From Tubiluchus corallicola (lineage: Eukaryota; Priapulida; Priapulimorpha; Priapulimorphida; Tubiluchidae), in contig JAQGDQ010001286.1 of NCBI GenBank assembly GCA_030141605.1, positions 1 through 27,500 of the forward strand: a stretch of 27,500 nt of DNA. The letters run 5' to 3'. Every line of letters begins with the position of its first letter. Position 1 is the first letter of the stretch. The translations under genes and the position numbers were made by a program. Shown in pieces: positions 1 to 11,240 of this stretch. Under the pieces are notes generated by a model, which made no database searches, was not told the DNA's origin, and worked only from the letters and a program-made list of their open reading frames with translations.

Positions 1-61
1 TTATTAACTAACTAAGAAAACAACCAACTAACTAATAACTAACTAACTAACTAACTAACTA
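1..61. repeat. AACT tetranucleotide microsatellite
   Basis: The window opens with an imperfect (AACT)n tract. It has interrupted units over the first 35 bases and a clean run of about seven units at 33-60. It probably continues to the left of the window. Confidence 0.9.
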
Positions 62-599
62 AATCATAGCTAGTTACGTAGCTAATAGCTATATGACCTA
101 AGATACCTAAGATGAGACAATGAACTGCCAGAACCAGAGGAATTGGCCATGCTCGCCTTCACATACACCGTCCTCGAAGGAAGTAGTCTCACATAGCGCA
201 GATGAAACCGCGAAGATACAATCTGATATTAAAAATAGTAAACAAACCAGTCATAAATTGTATCAATTATAGCAAAATGTGGTTTCAGATAATACAGCAA
301 ATTTCCCGATCAAGAGCAGCTGTTAAATCCTGCATGACTAAAATGACATCTTTTCTCTGTCTAAATCACTACTAGGATTAAATTAGTTTCTATCTTGATC
401 ACAAGAGGCTGTGTACGCGCCAGAGATCTCAACTTCGATAATGACACTGGGATGTAATTTAAGAAAAGCTGCTCATAATTAGATACTGACATTAATGTCA
501 CATTGAGAAACGGAAATTTAGCACATTTAAAATACATTTCCCTTTGGAACTGAGCTGAAATACAGCAATTCAATCACACACATTGTATTGTAGTGTAAC
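62..599. other. Anonymous AT-rich DNA
   Basis: No convincing coding region was seen. A 70-codon minus-strand frame at 361-573 opens on TTG and has no recognisable domain. The segment may be the body of the retroposon whose tail lies just to the right, but no reverse-transcriptase residues could be read in it. Confidence 0.4.
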
Positions 600-711
600 C
601 TTGTAAGTTATGTGTTTGTATGTTATTTAATTGTTGTTTACTATTGTTATAACTGTATTCTGAATATGAACTTTATGTTTGGAATAAACGATAAATCAAA
701 TCAAATCAATC
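600..711 (+). mobile_element. Probable LINE/SINE 3' end with AAATC-type tail
   Basis: A T-rich 3' UTR-like stretch ends in GGAATAAACGATAAATC, followed by a short tandem run of AATCA at 690-711. A polyadenylation signal next to a short 5-bp simple repeat is the usual 3' terminus of invertebrate CR1/L2-like non-LTR elements. No coding end is visible upstream, so this rests on the tail alone. An ordinary gene poly(A) region is the alternative. Confidence 0.35.
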
Positions 712-2421
712 AACATATTTTACTGTACCCATTTTTCTGCGGTCTGAGCACAAAGGACAAAGATATCCTCAAATGATGTCTTTTAATTGTGGCACATTGC
801 ACTGAATGAAATATGCTTGACCTAACCAATTACGAAGCCATTACGCTTTGTATAGAATTTTGTTTGTGTCACTGCTTTATTAGCGTTGCATATTACAAAA
901 TACGATACGTAGCAGTATGACTTCTGTGCCATAGCAGGGACTCATGACCTACTGTACGGTACTGAGAGGTATGATTGTATACAAGTAAAAGTACTTTTTA
1001 AAATGCGCCAATTTTCCGAGTTAATAGAACATGCTGCTCCTTCAACTTCCCTGACTTCCTCTTTTTTTCAGAAATACAAACAACATCATCAACTCCTGGT
1101 TGGAGTAACAAGTCAAATTTTGAACAAACAAGCGGCGTTCATTCTGCACTCTGCATTAAAAAACCTCCAACGTGATTTCATTAGGCAAGCTATTACAGCC
1201 AACTATCGGTGTAATTTTCTCAGAAATATAAACTTCTAGTAGTGGCTAGTCTTTTTGTCACAATGATTAATAACGACGGTATTTGGCATTTTGGGGAGAA
1301 TGCTGCGTCAGAATGGAAATCAGTTTATTTTAAGGTTATCGCCGGCTCAATTACAAGTTAATGCTTGCCTAATTACCATGATGTAATACTATGCTCGGAA
1401 CAGCTTCACCTTTGAAGCTGCAATTAACAGCAAATAACTGAGTACGAATAAATTGGATGGGCTGTGATTTATTGTTGAGGACTGCAATTTATTATTACAC
1501 CAAGTCTATGCATGACGGTGACCGCCAAGTTTATTGGTCAGTTTTTTCCAAGAACAGTCTCAAAAAGTGCACCCAGGCACATAACTATAACAAATTGGAT
1601 GTACTAAGTGTTAAATAAAAGAAAATTTCGGTAGAAGTAGCAAAAGAAGTTTTTAATAATAATAGTAAATCGCGATAACAGTGACTAACTTCGTGTCTAT
1701 TATTTTTAACGTCTAGGTTTTCACTAGCCAAATATTTTGCATCCTTCTTTACTTCAAAAACGCTCAATTATTAAAGGAAAGACCAAACCTTCTGGGAAGT
1801 TAGGCTCATTTATATGTTTGCAAAGAACGTTAGAAAGATTTGGTAATAAAAGTGTGATAAGCAATTCACTTTAAAGTCGTGAACATTTTATACTTAGGCG
1901 CTCCCGTTTTTCCACCAATGACGTGTTTCATCGGTTGAAAACAGCTCACTGTCAATTTCCGTCAACAGTATAATAAATATAATATATATAATATAATAGT
2001 AGCTTTTACAAAAAATTAGATAGCTAATTTTGTGATATTTTTGCATAAACATTAGGTAAGCTGCAGATGTTTGAATTAGTTCAAGCAACGCGTGCCTACG
2101 GAAAGCCACGATGCGCTTACGAAAAGTTAGGAAATCCACCAGTTACGTCACAATTTCAAGAGAATGGAGGCAGCTACATAGCCTGAAAATTTCGATACAG
2201 CGGCAGTATAAATTAACTTTATGCTTTATAGACAGTTTTTTGCAAATTTCTTTGTCGTATTTTTCTATGTTTACGTGATAACAGTAAAATAAGCGCGACG
2301 TACTAAGTGACTTGTCATTTCCTTTAACAGAACAGAACCCTAGAAATTACATTTCTAAACAAACAATTAAAGCAGTACAATAAAAGGTTTGTGATAGTGT
2401 GGAATAGCTAAAGAAGAAGCA
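712..2421. other. Anonymous AT-rich DNA, no gene seen
   Basis: No exon-like frame, RNA gene or tandem repeat was recognised here. Frames of 60-81 codons at 1003-1239, 1585-1767 and 1894-2139 lack domain signatures and carry the composition of the surrounding DNA. A small AT-rich run (about 1969-1997, ATATAATATATATAATATAA) is the only simple-sequence feature. Confidence 0.5.
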
Positions 2422-2862
2422 AAGGTAATTTTAAAGTATGTCTCAAAAAACTTGCCGCACAAAGTTATATTAATTAGCATTACGTTTACCTGCTTGAAAG
2501 ACTGTAGTAACCAGAAAAGAAAATTCTTAATATTTTAAAATGTTCGCTCCAACTGTTAAGTGTCACTGGCTCACGTTCCCAATGTGCACCACTGGCTCAC
2601 CGAAAAACGTATCTTTAATCTTACTGACTAGATGCAGCAATCTGTAATTTTGCTTAGTTAGCAAAGAGTGTGCTGTAAACGCCCTGGTTATTTTTCAAAC
2701 TTTACGCAGTGTTATTTAAACTTATTTCTTACGAGCTACCGTCAAAATGGCTGCGCCTACGGTCATCGACAAGTTTTATACAGCATTACTACTAATACAA
2801 GCTCTTTGCGAATAAGGCAGTATGTAGGTGATTTAAAATTTCTAGACGAATTATTTTAGAGT
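2422..2862 (+). repeat. Interspersed repeat R1, copy 1
   Basis: This is one of four diverged copies of a roughly 400-bp sequence in the window (others at about 13921, 15121 and 19292), all in the same orientation. Shared landmarks in order are: a GAAAGACT block near 2497; GTGCACCAC then GGCTCACC near 2584-2600; CTTAGTTAG at 2653; TTTTTCAAAC then ACGCAGTGTTATTTAAAC near 2690-2721; and AAAATGGCTGCGCCTA at 2744-2759 followed by GGTCATCG. No coding potential is shared between copies. It looks like an old non-autonomous element; no terminal repeat or target duplication was resolved. Confidence 0.75.
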
Positions 2863-3463
2863 CACGTAAATAAAAAGTTTTCTTGTGCATTGATGAGTGA
2901 CTAATACATAATTCGACAGACCGCAGATTAATCAGAGAAGACTGGTGACATTTGATGTGAAAAAAACAAGCTTTAGCTGATGCGTGCAAGCTATTTGTTA
3001 GTCAACAGTGAATGTGAATACAGCTTTACCTGTTTACCTGTTAAACATTTCTGATTAACTTTCGGATATCAGTAAATTTTCGCAGCTTCAATAAAATCGG
3101 CCTGCCATATATAATCTGGTTCTCTACGCGAATTGACGTGGCTTCTATTGACTATCGCTCGCACTCGAAGTGGACCGACGTTTGGCTTTCATTTACGCAT
3201 CGGTGTTGTTGAACGATCAGTCAATCCAAGCACTCGAAGATCAAGCTCTGGCTTCGCTTACGTACCAGCAGTGTTCCGTCAATCCCAATCTGAATAGGAA
3301 TAATTAGCTCTTTTCTGTTTGTTCTACTTTGTTCAGTGTTTTTCACGCGTTTACCCAACTGTAATTCACAGCTTAACGGCAGCTGCTTAGCTCAACAATA
3401 GTGGCACTATTCTGGTATTCCCAAGCGATATTTCCAATTCCTGAAGCGCATTTTTTTTGCTAG
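2863..3463. other. Anonymous DNA between R1 copy 1 and the LINE fragment
   Basis: No ORF or RNA gene was recognised. The 3120-3290 part is less AT-rich than its surroundings and repeats GCACTCGAAG (3162 and 3229). Otherwise I see nothing. Confidence 0.4.
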
Positions 3464-3808
3464 ATTGTCTTCACAATTATATTTCTTTTTATATTTAAAT
3501 ACATTAACAACATCAGCAAACCATTCCAGAATAACAGATTTACCTTTTTTCCAAATCCTATCGTTAATTCCAGAACAAGCAATCTAAAACAAATTAGGAC
3601 AAATACCCAGTATGGAACGAACTCTGTAATCAAACAAGCAATTCTACTTTGGAATTCTCTACCATTACAGGTTAAACAAATCAAGTCCCTATCAGCATTT
3701 AAAACAATATCAAAATCACTAATATTAACCAAATATGAAATACCATCACCAGTAACGACAACATACACACTAATTCAGAATTCATATATCCACGGCCATA
3801 TTAATTAA
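3464..3808 (+). pseudogene. 5'-truncated LINE ORF2, C-terminal end of reverse-transcriptase polyprotein
   Basis: An open + strand frame of 114 codons ends at TAA 3806-3808. It contains the terminal signature of many non-LTR retrotransposon ORF2 proteins: RTSNLKQIRTNTQYGTNSV, then a stretch ending LLWNSLPLQVKQ, then SLSAFKTISKSLIL. In the CR1, L2, Rex and Jockey groups this corresponds to the conserved R-N...YG..S....LWN.LP......S...FK..LK..L block just before the stop. The catalytic reverse-transcriptase domain is missing: the frame is closed by a TAG at 3461 and no upstream RT motif is readable. The copy is therefore dead on arrival, as expected for 5'-truncated insertions. The minus-strand frame over the same bases is only its shadow. 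Confidence 0.75.
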
Positions 3809-4037
3809 ATCATAGTTTTTTTCATTTTTTTTGTCCATAGTTGTAAATATGTTTGATTTTATTCGTCCTTACTTTCCATTACTGCACAGTAGTTTAGATT
3901 GCACTGACGCATTTGCCTTTAGCAGTGTAAGTTTTTATTAACTAACACTGATTGATCATCTCTGTAAAGTTTTTATCAGTGATTATCAATGTATTTTAAT
4001 GGCAAATAAAGATCATTATATATATATATATATATAC
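3809..4037 (+). mobile_element. 3' UTR and tail of the LINE fragment
   Basis: The T-rich stretch after the ORF2 stop ends in GGCAAATAAAGATCATT and then a (TA)n run at about 4018-4036. AATAAA a few bases before a short simple repeat is a typical LINE 3' terminus. The right boundary is taken at the end of the TA run; no target-site duplication was found, because the 5' end is not defined. Confidence 0.6.
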
Positions 4038-5400
4038 TTCGAAGGCTTTCAAGCTCTAAAACTCCTTGTTGCTCTTTGTCCTCGAGGTTGTGGCAGCATA
4101 AAACTATACCTTTAACTCGAGGCACGCCTCATGCAGTGCCCTTCAAAAGACCTCATTTACATTTGTTTTAGATGCCAACCCTTGTGTTTAATCGACTTGT
4201 AATGTATAACTTTCTAGGTATTAAACCACTCATGTAAAATCTTGGTGTCTCTTTACACATTGGTAGCCGGGCTTATTGAGGATGTGGGAAAACAGGGACG
4301 TAACTCACTATCGAAGTTAATTCTCTGGGATGAGATGCTGAATAGGCAGAGGCGTTCTAGCCAAATTCGAATACGTTAACGTTTGGTTCAATTATTTTAT
4401 CGGAACTTTGTAATAAAACTTTATAAAATGGGTACCACAAGTTCTTGCAAACTAGTGGAAATGTAGCAAGTTTCTCAGAAACGCGATGCTTCATTGTAGC
4501 TGCTATGCAGATCAACTCCTGATAAATTCCGTTCTTCAAACGGGCTTTTTTGTGACTGGGCCATCGTTAGTTCCACTTAAACGAAACTTTGCATGGCTGC
4601 CGAACCTGTGAGTGATCAATTTTTTGTGGGCAGGACATTACACCAGGTAAAGATTGCTCTCAGATATCTGGGGCTTCGCGTGAAAATGCTGGAATAATTT
4701 TTGAATTTTGAGGTCAATTTGACTAAAGTATCTCATCACGAAACGCATACTCGTCACTTGGCATGCGTTATAAATTGAACCTACAGAAACAAAAGCAATG
4801 CTTCTCTACGCACTTTATGATTAACAATTGTTATATGCGTACAAAGGATGAAAAGGAAGACTGAATTTACAAAGCTAAATGGAAAAAATCCTTTTTGAAG
4901 AAACTAACAAAACTCTTTCTCCTGCACTTTGAATTTGCAGGCCAAACGTGAATTTCGTGGTACAAACAATTCGTGCATTTCGAAACGCATCATAACTATT
5001 ATATAAAGCCGACCTTTATTATTTTTAAACAAGGGAAAAAATTCGGTTAACACAACAAATTTCGACAAATTCATTGATGCACTTGCAGCCGCAACAACAC
5101 GGACGATACGTTTTTGGTTACGAAAAACACGAAAATCACGAAAATTATTGCGTAAATTGTCTTTAACGTGAGCCTTTCGTAATGAAGAAAATTCATTAAA
5201 TCGGTTTGCGTTTAATTACTTACTGAATCCATAGATAAGGTCTCTAAGTAGGCTATAAACGTGAATTATGGAAATTTAACGTAATAACAAATCATTAAAA
5301 ACTGTAAATATTTCGTTGATTAAGGTGAAACCAGTTACTTACAGAGGGTGACTGAAATCTTTAAGCCCGTCCTGTACTTGGGAAGTTGGATTACAGAACC
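4038..5400. other. Anonymous AT-rich DNA, no gene seen
   Basis: No exon, RNA gene or repeat family member was recognised in this 1.36-kb stretch. The one frame of 60 codons (minus, 4357-4539) has no signal or domain features. Confidence 0.45.
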
Positions 5401-5788
5401 TGCGTTATTATTATTTATTTTATTTCAGATATTTACAGTCCACAAAACAAGAATAAAAATAAGGCACAAGTAAAAACACGTTTACAGAAACATAGCTTAT
5501 ATACAAGAAATTGTTAGTTAGAATGGGTAAATGAAATTCTTTGCCACGACTTAAAAATGTTTGATCTAAAAATTGATCAGCTTTGTACAGCAACGTATAA
5601 ATAACAGTATTCTGACTCAAAAACAGCCTACATCTCAGACTAAACGCAGCTTTCCTACTTATGCAGGAAAAACTAGGCACATTGTAGCTAACGTACATTT
5701 GGCTTGCGCTACACCAGCTAGGAAGATAAGAGTTCTCTAATTGCATTATTATAAGCAATACGTATTTATTCAATATTTCCTTTATCAT
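5401..5788 (-). CDS. Unrecognised 122-codon ORF followed by a polyadenylation-like tail
   Basis: The frame opens on a true ATG (5788-5786) and runs 122 codons to a TGA at about 5420. Immediately after the stop the minus strand reads AATAAAATAAATAATAATAA, a poly(A) signal merging into an AAT microsatellite. That pairing is typical of a LINE or SINE 3' end. The C-terminal 40 residues are very hydrophobic (SYVSVNVFLLVPYFYSCF). I recognise no domain, and no reverse-transcriptase end motif can be read in this or neighbouring frames. It may be a chance ORF inside a retroposon 3' UTR, or the last exon of an unknown small gene. On the plus strand the same tail mimics a splice acceptor (TTTTATTTCAG). 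Confidence 0.2.
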
Positions 5789-7147
5789 GATTAAACACTG
5801 TGCTAATATATATTACTGCAATAATTGTACAGCATGCAGGTAAGTGAAAAACTAAAATTGTACAAGTGGAGATATAAGCATTAGATTTTGCAAGAAAGAT
5901 ATCCCGTATCTCTGAACTGCAGGTAACTCTTGCGATTCACGCACTATATCACTCACGCTGCAGTCACTCATTGTCATAATCATTCATTTCGCTACAATTA
6001 TGTTTGAAACCGATTAACCCATTAAACCCTGCGCGAAATTACGACTGATTATATATCTGTGTATCATCTAAGAAGTAAATTTAGCAGCTCATCTTTACAA
6101 AAGCAATCCTGATATATTAAAGATTTCTATAGTTAATAGGGACATAATTTCTATAACATCAATTGCTTACTATGGTGTACATAGGCGTATGCACATCGCT
6201 GGCATAAATGACGTCAAACGGAACTCGTTTTACAAAAAAAGCATTTGGAAAAGTTTTAATAACTTTCTATTTCTAGTAACGAAGCCATAATGCTAATATG
6301 TATGCAAATATTAGTAATAAGCAGGAATAAATATGAGTAAACACACGATACTCCTGCTACACAATCGGCCTGATACGTGATCGACCCGAATCTCATAATT
6401 GGTAATTCTATCTGTTGCCAAAGTATCGTAATTTAGCGTTATTTTATGACTAATAAATGATCAGTTGCTCTTACTACCTTGTCATAATGATGCCGCGATG
6501 TTAATAATTATTATACATATCAAGCGAAAGTAAGACGTGTGTTTTACCACCGATGTATATCGTATTTCTTAATGATTTTTAATGCTGTGACTGTCTCCAT
6601 GCGTGAAGCTTTGATATAGGTTCTTTTTTGCAGACCCGTTAGCCAATCACTTAGCACCGTTATAAGATTTCAGCTGTTCATGTATGTATTGTTACAATTT
6701 TCTGCATATTAATAAATACAGTTTAAACGGAAGTAAGACATAAACATCGCGCTCGCCATCGATACCATCACTGTAGACGCTGGCGTTGCTACTATTACGT
6801 GGCGTTGCAGGTTAATACGGTAGCCAACGGCGACTCTCGTTGGCTTTCGTAAAACATTTACAGTTAAAAATCGGCATTATTTTAATTTATGCCCTACAGT
6901 ATAACTTTAGAAATTGTTTGGTTGATTAAAATCATTAATCTTCTACAAATTGCAGGAAATTAACGATATTACCTTACCGAGATTTATTATCAGAAAATTA
7001 ATTATGTGACAGCAGAAAAGCTCAGCCAGTGTTGCTCGCATACTTGAAAGTGGGCGGTTGCAATAGCATTCCCTTATGGTGTTCAATTACCTGGTAATGT
7101 AGCCAGGAAGCAACAGCATCTAGAAACGCACAACAGGTTTTACAGGT
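5789..7147. other. Anonymous AT-rich DNA, no gene seen
   Basis: Nothing coding or repetitive was recognised. A stretch near 6690-6725 (TATGTATTG...TTAATAAATACAG) could be another degenerate retroposon 3' end on the + strand, but the signal is too weak to annotate separately. Confidence 0.4.
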
Positions 7148-7345
7148 AACAATAATGAAGGAACTCGATGGTATGGACACCTGAAAAGAAGAGTCGGTGA
7201 AGATAATGTGGGAAGGGAAGACATAAATGAAGAGATGGTCAACAACAGGAATGCGTGGAGAAGACTCATTCACAACGGCGACCCCGCATAGGGAAAAGCT
7301 GGGAAGAAGAAGAAGAAGAATGAAGAATGAAGAAACTTTTAAAAG
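7148..7345 (+). mobile_element. 3' end of a second, unrelated LINE (RTE/Jockey-like C-terminus with GAA tail)
   Basis: In the frame beginning at 7148 the sequence reads NNNEGTRWYGHLKRRV, a short acidic stretch ending INEEMVNN, then RNAWRRLIHNGDPA and a TAG stop at 7289-7291. The order R-WYGH-(L/V)-RR ... NR-AWR-LI---DP-stop is the well-known C-terminal end of many invertebrate LINE reverse-transcriptase proteins. After the stop the frame would continue GKAGKKKKK over a purine-rich (GAA)n run to about 7341, which is the element's tail. Only about 47 codons survive, so it is severely 5' truncated. The overlapping frame at 7227-7418 is a shadow. Confidence 0.7.
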
Positions 7346-8104
7346 GTCTAGTGATGTCAGTAATAAGCAAGCAATATCGTTTTTACAATCAACAAATTAC
7401 AGTTACCGGATATATTAATTTAAAGCGAAAACGCCTGGATTGTTGCAATTGTCAAGCAAAATGTCTCAAAAATAAACCATACAATAAAACCTAGGTTTTT
7501 TTGTACAAATGTGTTCAAATGTTTAGTTGATAGCTTCTTTCGCTTCATAGTGTACAACTGTGCATACATACCTTGTGTAGCTATTATGATTCTAACGGAC
7601 GAACTTCCGTTAAATTTTATTTAATGATTGTATCGAGAGTTGTAGGAATAACATACATAGTTGTTTGTTGGTATAAACATTGTTAGCAGAGCCAGGAGGT
7701 TTAACAAAAAGTCACCTAAAATTAAATTTTTCATGTAAAACCGCACCGCCTTCTCGTTTTTTAAAATGTTCAGTTTCAACAGTATTAATCAGCCGAAGTC
7801 CTCTGACAAGACAAAGGCAATCTAAATCTGTGCAGCTCTCTATGTAAGCGAGGAAACTTTTGCAATTCCTCAAGCTCAGTTCACTCGCCAAAGGAGGCCT
7901 TCATTACTGCGTGGGATCAACAGTAATAACCACCTCGAAGAATTTATTTGCAGGCTGATTATTACGTTCTTTGGAATTTTTGCACAAATGCGAAAAATAA
8001 GTTACAATGTATTCTCGCACATCGTTCCACGGTGATTTTTGCCAGAGATTTTTGTATTAACTTTGTCATGAAAGTTTGATCGGATTATTACATTTTGAGA
8101 AAAG
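7346..8104. other. Anonymous AT-rich DNA between two LINE fragments
   Basis: No gene or repeat family was recognised. AATAAA-type strings occur at 7471 and 7483 without any ORF context. Confidence 0.4.
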
Positions 8105-8363
8105 ATTATTATAAGAAATTAACTTTATTCATGAACAAAACAATACCATGTGCAATATAATGTAGATAAAGAATCACGCATCACACAAGAGAATCACACA
8201 TCCCAGCATTTGGGTGCAATCGTCACATTGAAACTGTAAAAAAACAGTAGAGATTAAATAGTTCACAATGTTTACAAGTTTATAAAAATAATATAATTAC
8301 AATAATGCGTTATTGCTATCGGTTGAATATGATTTTCTGTAATTAAGATTTATTTTTCTTTTT
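8105..8363 (-). mobile_element. 3' UTR and end of the minus-strand LINE
   Basis: Downstream of the pseudogene's stop the minus strand runs through AT-rich DNA to a terminal ATGAATAAAGTTAATTTC near 8120-8140. This carries an AATAAA signal just before the likely 3' end at about 8105. The boundary is an estimate; no target duplication could be matched. Confidence 0.5.
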
Positions 8364-8812
8364 TCAAAACAGTTTTGTAATATAATTTGAAACTAAATTT
8401 GCAAGTTCACATTCAATTCAATTTGTCAGAAACATAAACTTTTCCTGTACCGCGAGATTTATAAAGTTTGGGAAAATGTCATTGATATAACAGAACATGT
8501 TGCGTCTTAAATCATTATAATAATTACATTCAAGAAATAAATACTTTTCATCGTCAATTTTTGATCATTACAAAAATGGCAAAGTCTGATGTTAACGGGG
8601 ATGTTAGTGGTGTGTCGAACTTTCTCAATTAGGAGGTTGGGTGAGCTAATACGCAACTTTGTAAAGTTTGCTCTTTTAACATGATTATTAGCAACAAGTA
8701 TTTCTCTTCTATGAATTCGTTTTTTAAACTTGGAATAAGTTCCTAACTTGTTCTTTTCGTTAATATTTTTACCAGTTTCTTTGATGACATTTTCTTTCAG
8801 TAAGTTGTATAG
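8364..8812 (-). pseudogene. Frameshifted LINE ORF2 C-terminus with zinc-finger-like motif
   Basis: Two minus-strand frames joined by a one-base shift give a typical CR1/L2-type reverse-transcriptase C-terminus. The first part reads NKLGTYSKFKKRIHRR, VKRANFTKLRISSPNLLIEK, then IPVNIRLCHFC. After an A5 run (about 8563-8567) the next frame reads IDDEKYLFLECNYYNDLRR and continues with INDIFPNFINLAV. This matches the conserved order L-TY--FK ... KLRISSH-L-IE-GR ... R-C--C ... DE-HFL--C--Y---R, in which C-x2-C plus the later C form a zinc-finger-like element. A stop interrupts the end (FLTN-stop-IECEL) and another precedes the start (near 8813). The polymerase domain is absent. It is a decayed insertion, not a gene. 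Confidence 0.75.
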
Positions 8813-10590
8813 TTAGCTTGAAGTTTTGATTTCAGTAAATTAATAAATTGTTTGGGCTAAATTCACTCTGTGCTTTGAGTCTGCCAAACACGTGAGAATC
8901 CTACATAGATAACTCCTATAAATTTTAACGAACAGTCGATATGCTGTTCCAGGAGCTGGACAGTTTGCAAATATGTTTGCTATACTATTGAGTTTGGCTG
9001 ATAATTCACTATTCTTAACCCGGTGTAGTAGACTGTGCTTACAATTATATCAATAAAAAATGCCCACGTTCTTCCACATTACATTTTATGAAAGCTGTCG
9101 AGAACTACGTCAGCATGGCACATCTCGCGTTAAAGTGTTGTACTACAATCAATGACTGCCATATTCCAACTCAATATTGTAGTGTTTTATACGCCATTTC
9201 TATTAAAAAATAAAAAGGCCATTTACAAATTTGCATTTAACTGAAGGTTGCGATAAGCATAGTTACATTCGATAGTCAAATTAATCAACTTTATATTAAG
9301 CTAAAATATCAAATTAACTGCGCTCAGTTAGTCCAATTTAAGCTGTAATGATTTGCCTATTTTTGCATAACAAATTCTGCAGGTCTAGACTTTACTAAAC
9401 ACAAAATCACGCGGTAAGTAAACCTAATTTGGAAAATTTACTAATTTATACGATGTTCTATCAAATTTATAAGATTGTCATTCATTAAACTAAAGTGTTC
9501 AAAGTGATCAGTTCATAATCGTTCAAAATAATACAAAATGATGTATTTACTTACATCGTATGTCTCCATAAAGCAAATCTAGTATTTACCAATATATCTG
9601 ACAAATTATGCCACTATCATACTGTGAACAACTACTTTTAAAGAAGCCTGTTAATGTCTACCATTTAACTCGCTTGTCCAGGTAGAAACAGAACTGCACA
9701 GGTGAGTGACCGTGGTCACGTGACCAACGAGATACTTGGCGAAATTTCCTAGTGTTTTTACCATTTTTGCATGGATCTGCCCTTGCAAACTGCTTCTTGA
9801 ATATAAGGTAGTGTTAAATTTACCCATCGAAATCAATTACCCATGTAATTGTCATTCAAGTCTATAGTATAGCTGGCATCATGCCCAACTGGCCATGTAA
9901 TTAGCTGAATTAGGCTTCTTTCATAGATCTGTGTATAGTAATTTTTCTGTGCCAAAGGTCTAGCTAGTCAGGAGTCACATAGCGCTGACAATCACTATGT
10001 TGCTCCTTTGATCATTATCGTGGATGACCATAGACGCAGTATAACAGGTATGTTTAAGGTCTTTCTGTATTAGACTTAACGTATGCATTTAATGTAATCA
10101 TGTCGCAATTTAGTCAATTTGTAATTTCTTTTCTCTTTACTAAAACGTAGAACTAAATCGTAGGTCTCACATAATAGACCAGTGAACCTTTATTCCTAAA
10201 CATGTACTAATTATTCTTGTATCATTGTCATTGCAAATATCATCATTGTAAAAATGTAATATTCATCAATAATTATGCGAATATTTTAATTACTTGTTCT
10301 TGTTTTCGATACAAAAGTAAAAGTACATACATTTAGAAAATTGCTACAAATTAAACTCAATTCAGTATTAGTTTGCGTCGAAAATGCGAAAGTAATTGAA
10401 TTCAGGGCATCAGTTGCCCAGTTGCGCAAGTTTTGCTCTCCCGCCTATTTTTTCAAAAATTCGAACTTTTTACATAAAGTTAAAAAGTTAAAAACATTCA
10501 ATTAAATCGCTAAAACCAGATAAAATATTTTCGAAGAATAAAAATCAATCATTCATCGTAATAAAATTAAGCGTTTTCGACAAAAGCTCA
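8813..10590. other. Anonymous AT-rich DNA, no gene seen
   Basis: The first bases may hold further decayed upstream LINE sequence, but no motif is readable. The remainder contains no frame with exon character and no tandem repeat. The 61-codon minus frame at 9651-9836 has no recognisable features. Confidence 0.4.
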
Positions 10591-10900
10591 AAGGAAGAAG
10601 CATTGTACATTCTTGTTCGGTCGGTCAGTTTGTCAGCTTGCGTTTAATGGAGTAAACTGCTTATCTGTCTTCCTGCTCCGCTTTCTATCTTCGTTTTTAG
10701 ATATTGTTTTTTATTCTTGCTTCCTTCCTCTCTTTCTCTTATTTGCTTGGTTTTTCGCCCTTACTTCGATTGTTCGTTCATTCAGTTTTTCTTCGTTTTC
10801 CTGGTTTTTAACTTCACATTTTGTTTGTCTTGCTTCGTCCGTTTATCCGTCCACTAGTCCGCCGGAATGTCCGTCCATCCACCCGTCTTCTGTACATGAT
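10591..10900. repeat. Pyrimidine-rich cryptic simple sequence
   Basis: The + strand is rich in TTC and TTT strings, then in degenerate CCGT/CCAT units near 10838-10890 (GTCCGTTTATCCGTCCACT, GTCCGTCCATCCACCCGTC). This looks like a decayed tetranucleotide microsatellite. The 131-codon + frame across it opens on TTG, is low complexity (SFLL-rich) and is not credible as a gene. Confidence 0.5.
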
Positions 10901-11240
10901 CATTCGTTTATTCTGTTGAGCAGAGTGGTTCGGGTGTGGGATGTGCAGTTTACTTTGCTTGGAGTAATCTGTTGTACTCACTGTGATAATGCAAACGACG
11001 ATGTGTAGGCAACTAATGCACAAACAATCAATTGCATAAATATTGTAGAAATAATTATTAAGCAAACAAACAAAAAATGTATGTAAAAAAACACATTAGT
11101 CAAACACAAATCTAACTACATTTGAATGTGCTAAATATTACAGTATCTACCTACAGTAAACTTACACTATCAAGTCGATAAACAAACAAATAAATTGGCA
11201 AATAATGCACAACAGCTAAACCTAACTAAAAGGAGTACCT
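10901..11240. other. AT-rich DNA with scattered AAAC simple sequence
   Basis: Loose (AAAC)n and (AAAT)n units occur at about 11060-11080 and 11180-11200. No gene or RNA was recognised. Confidence 0.4.

Noticed and set aside
10613-11008. 131-codon + ORF rich in Phe, Leu and Ser
   Set aside because: It starts on TTG within pyrimidine-rich cryptic simple sequence.
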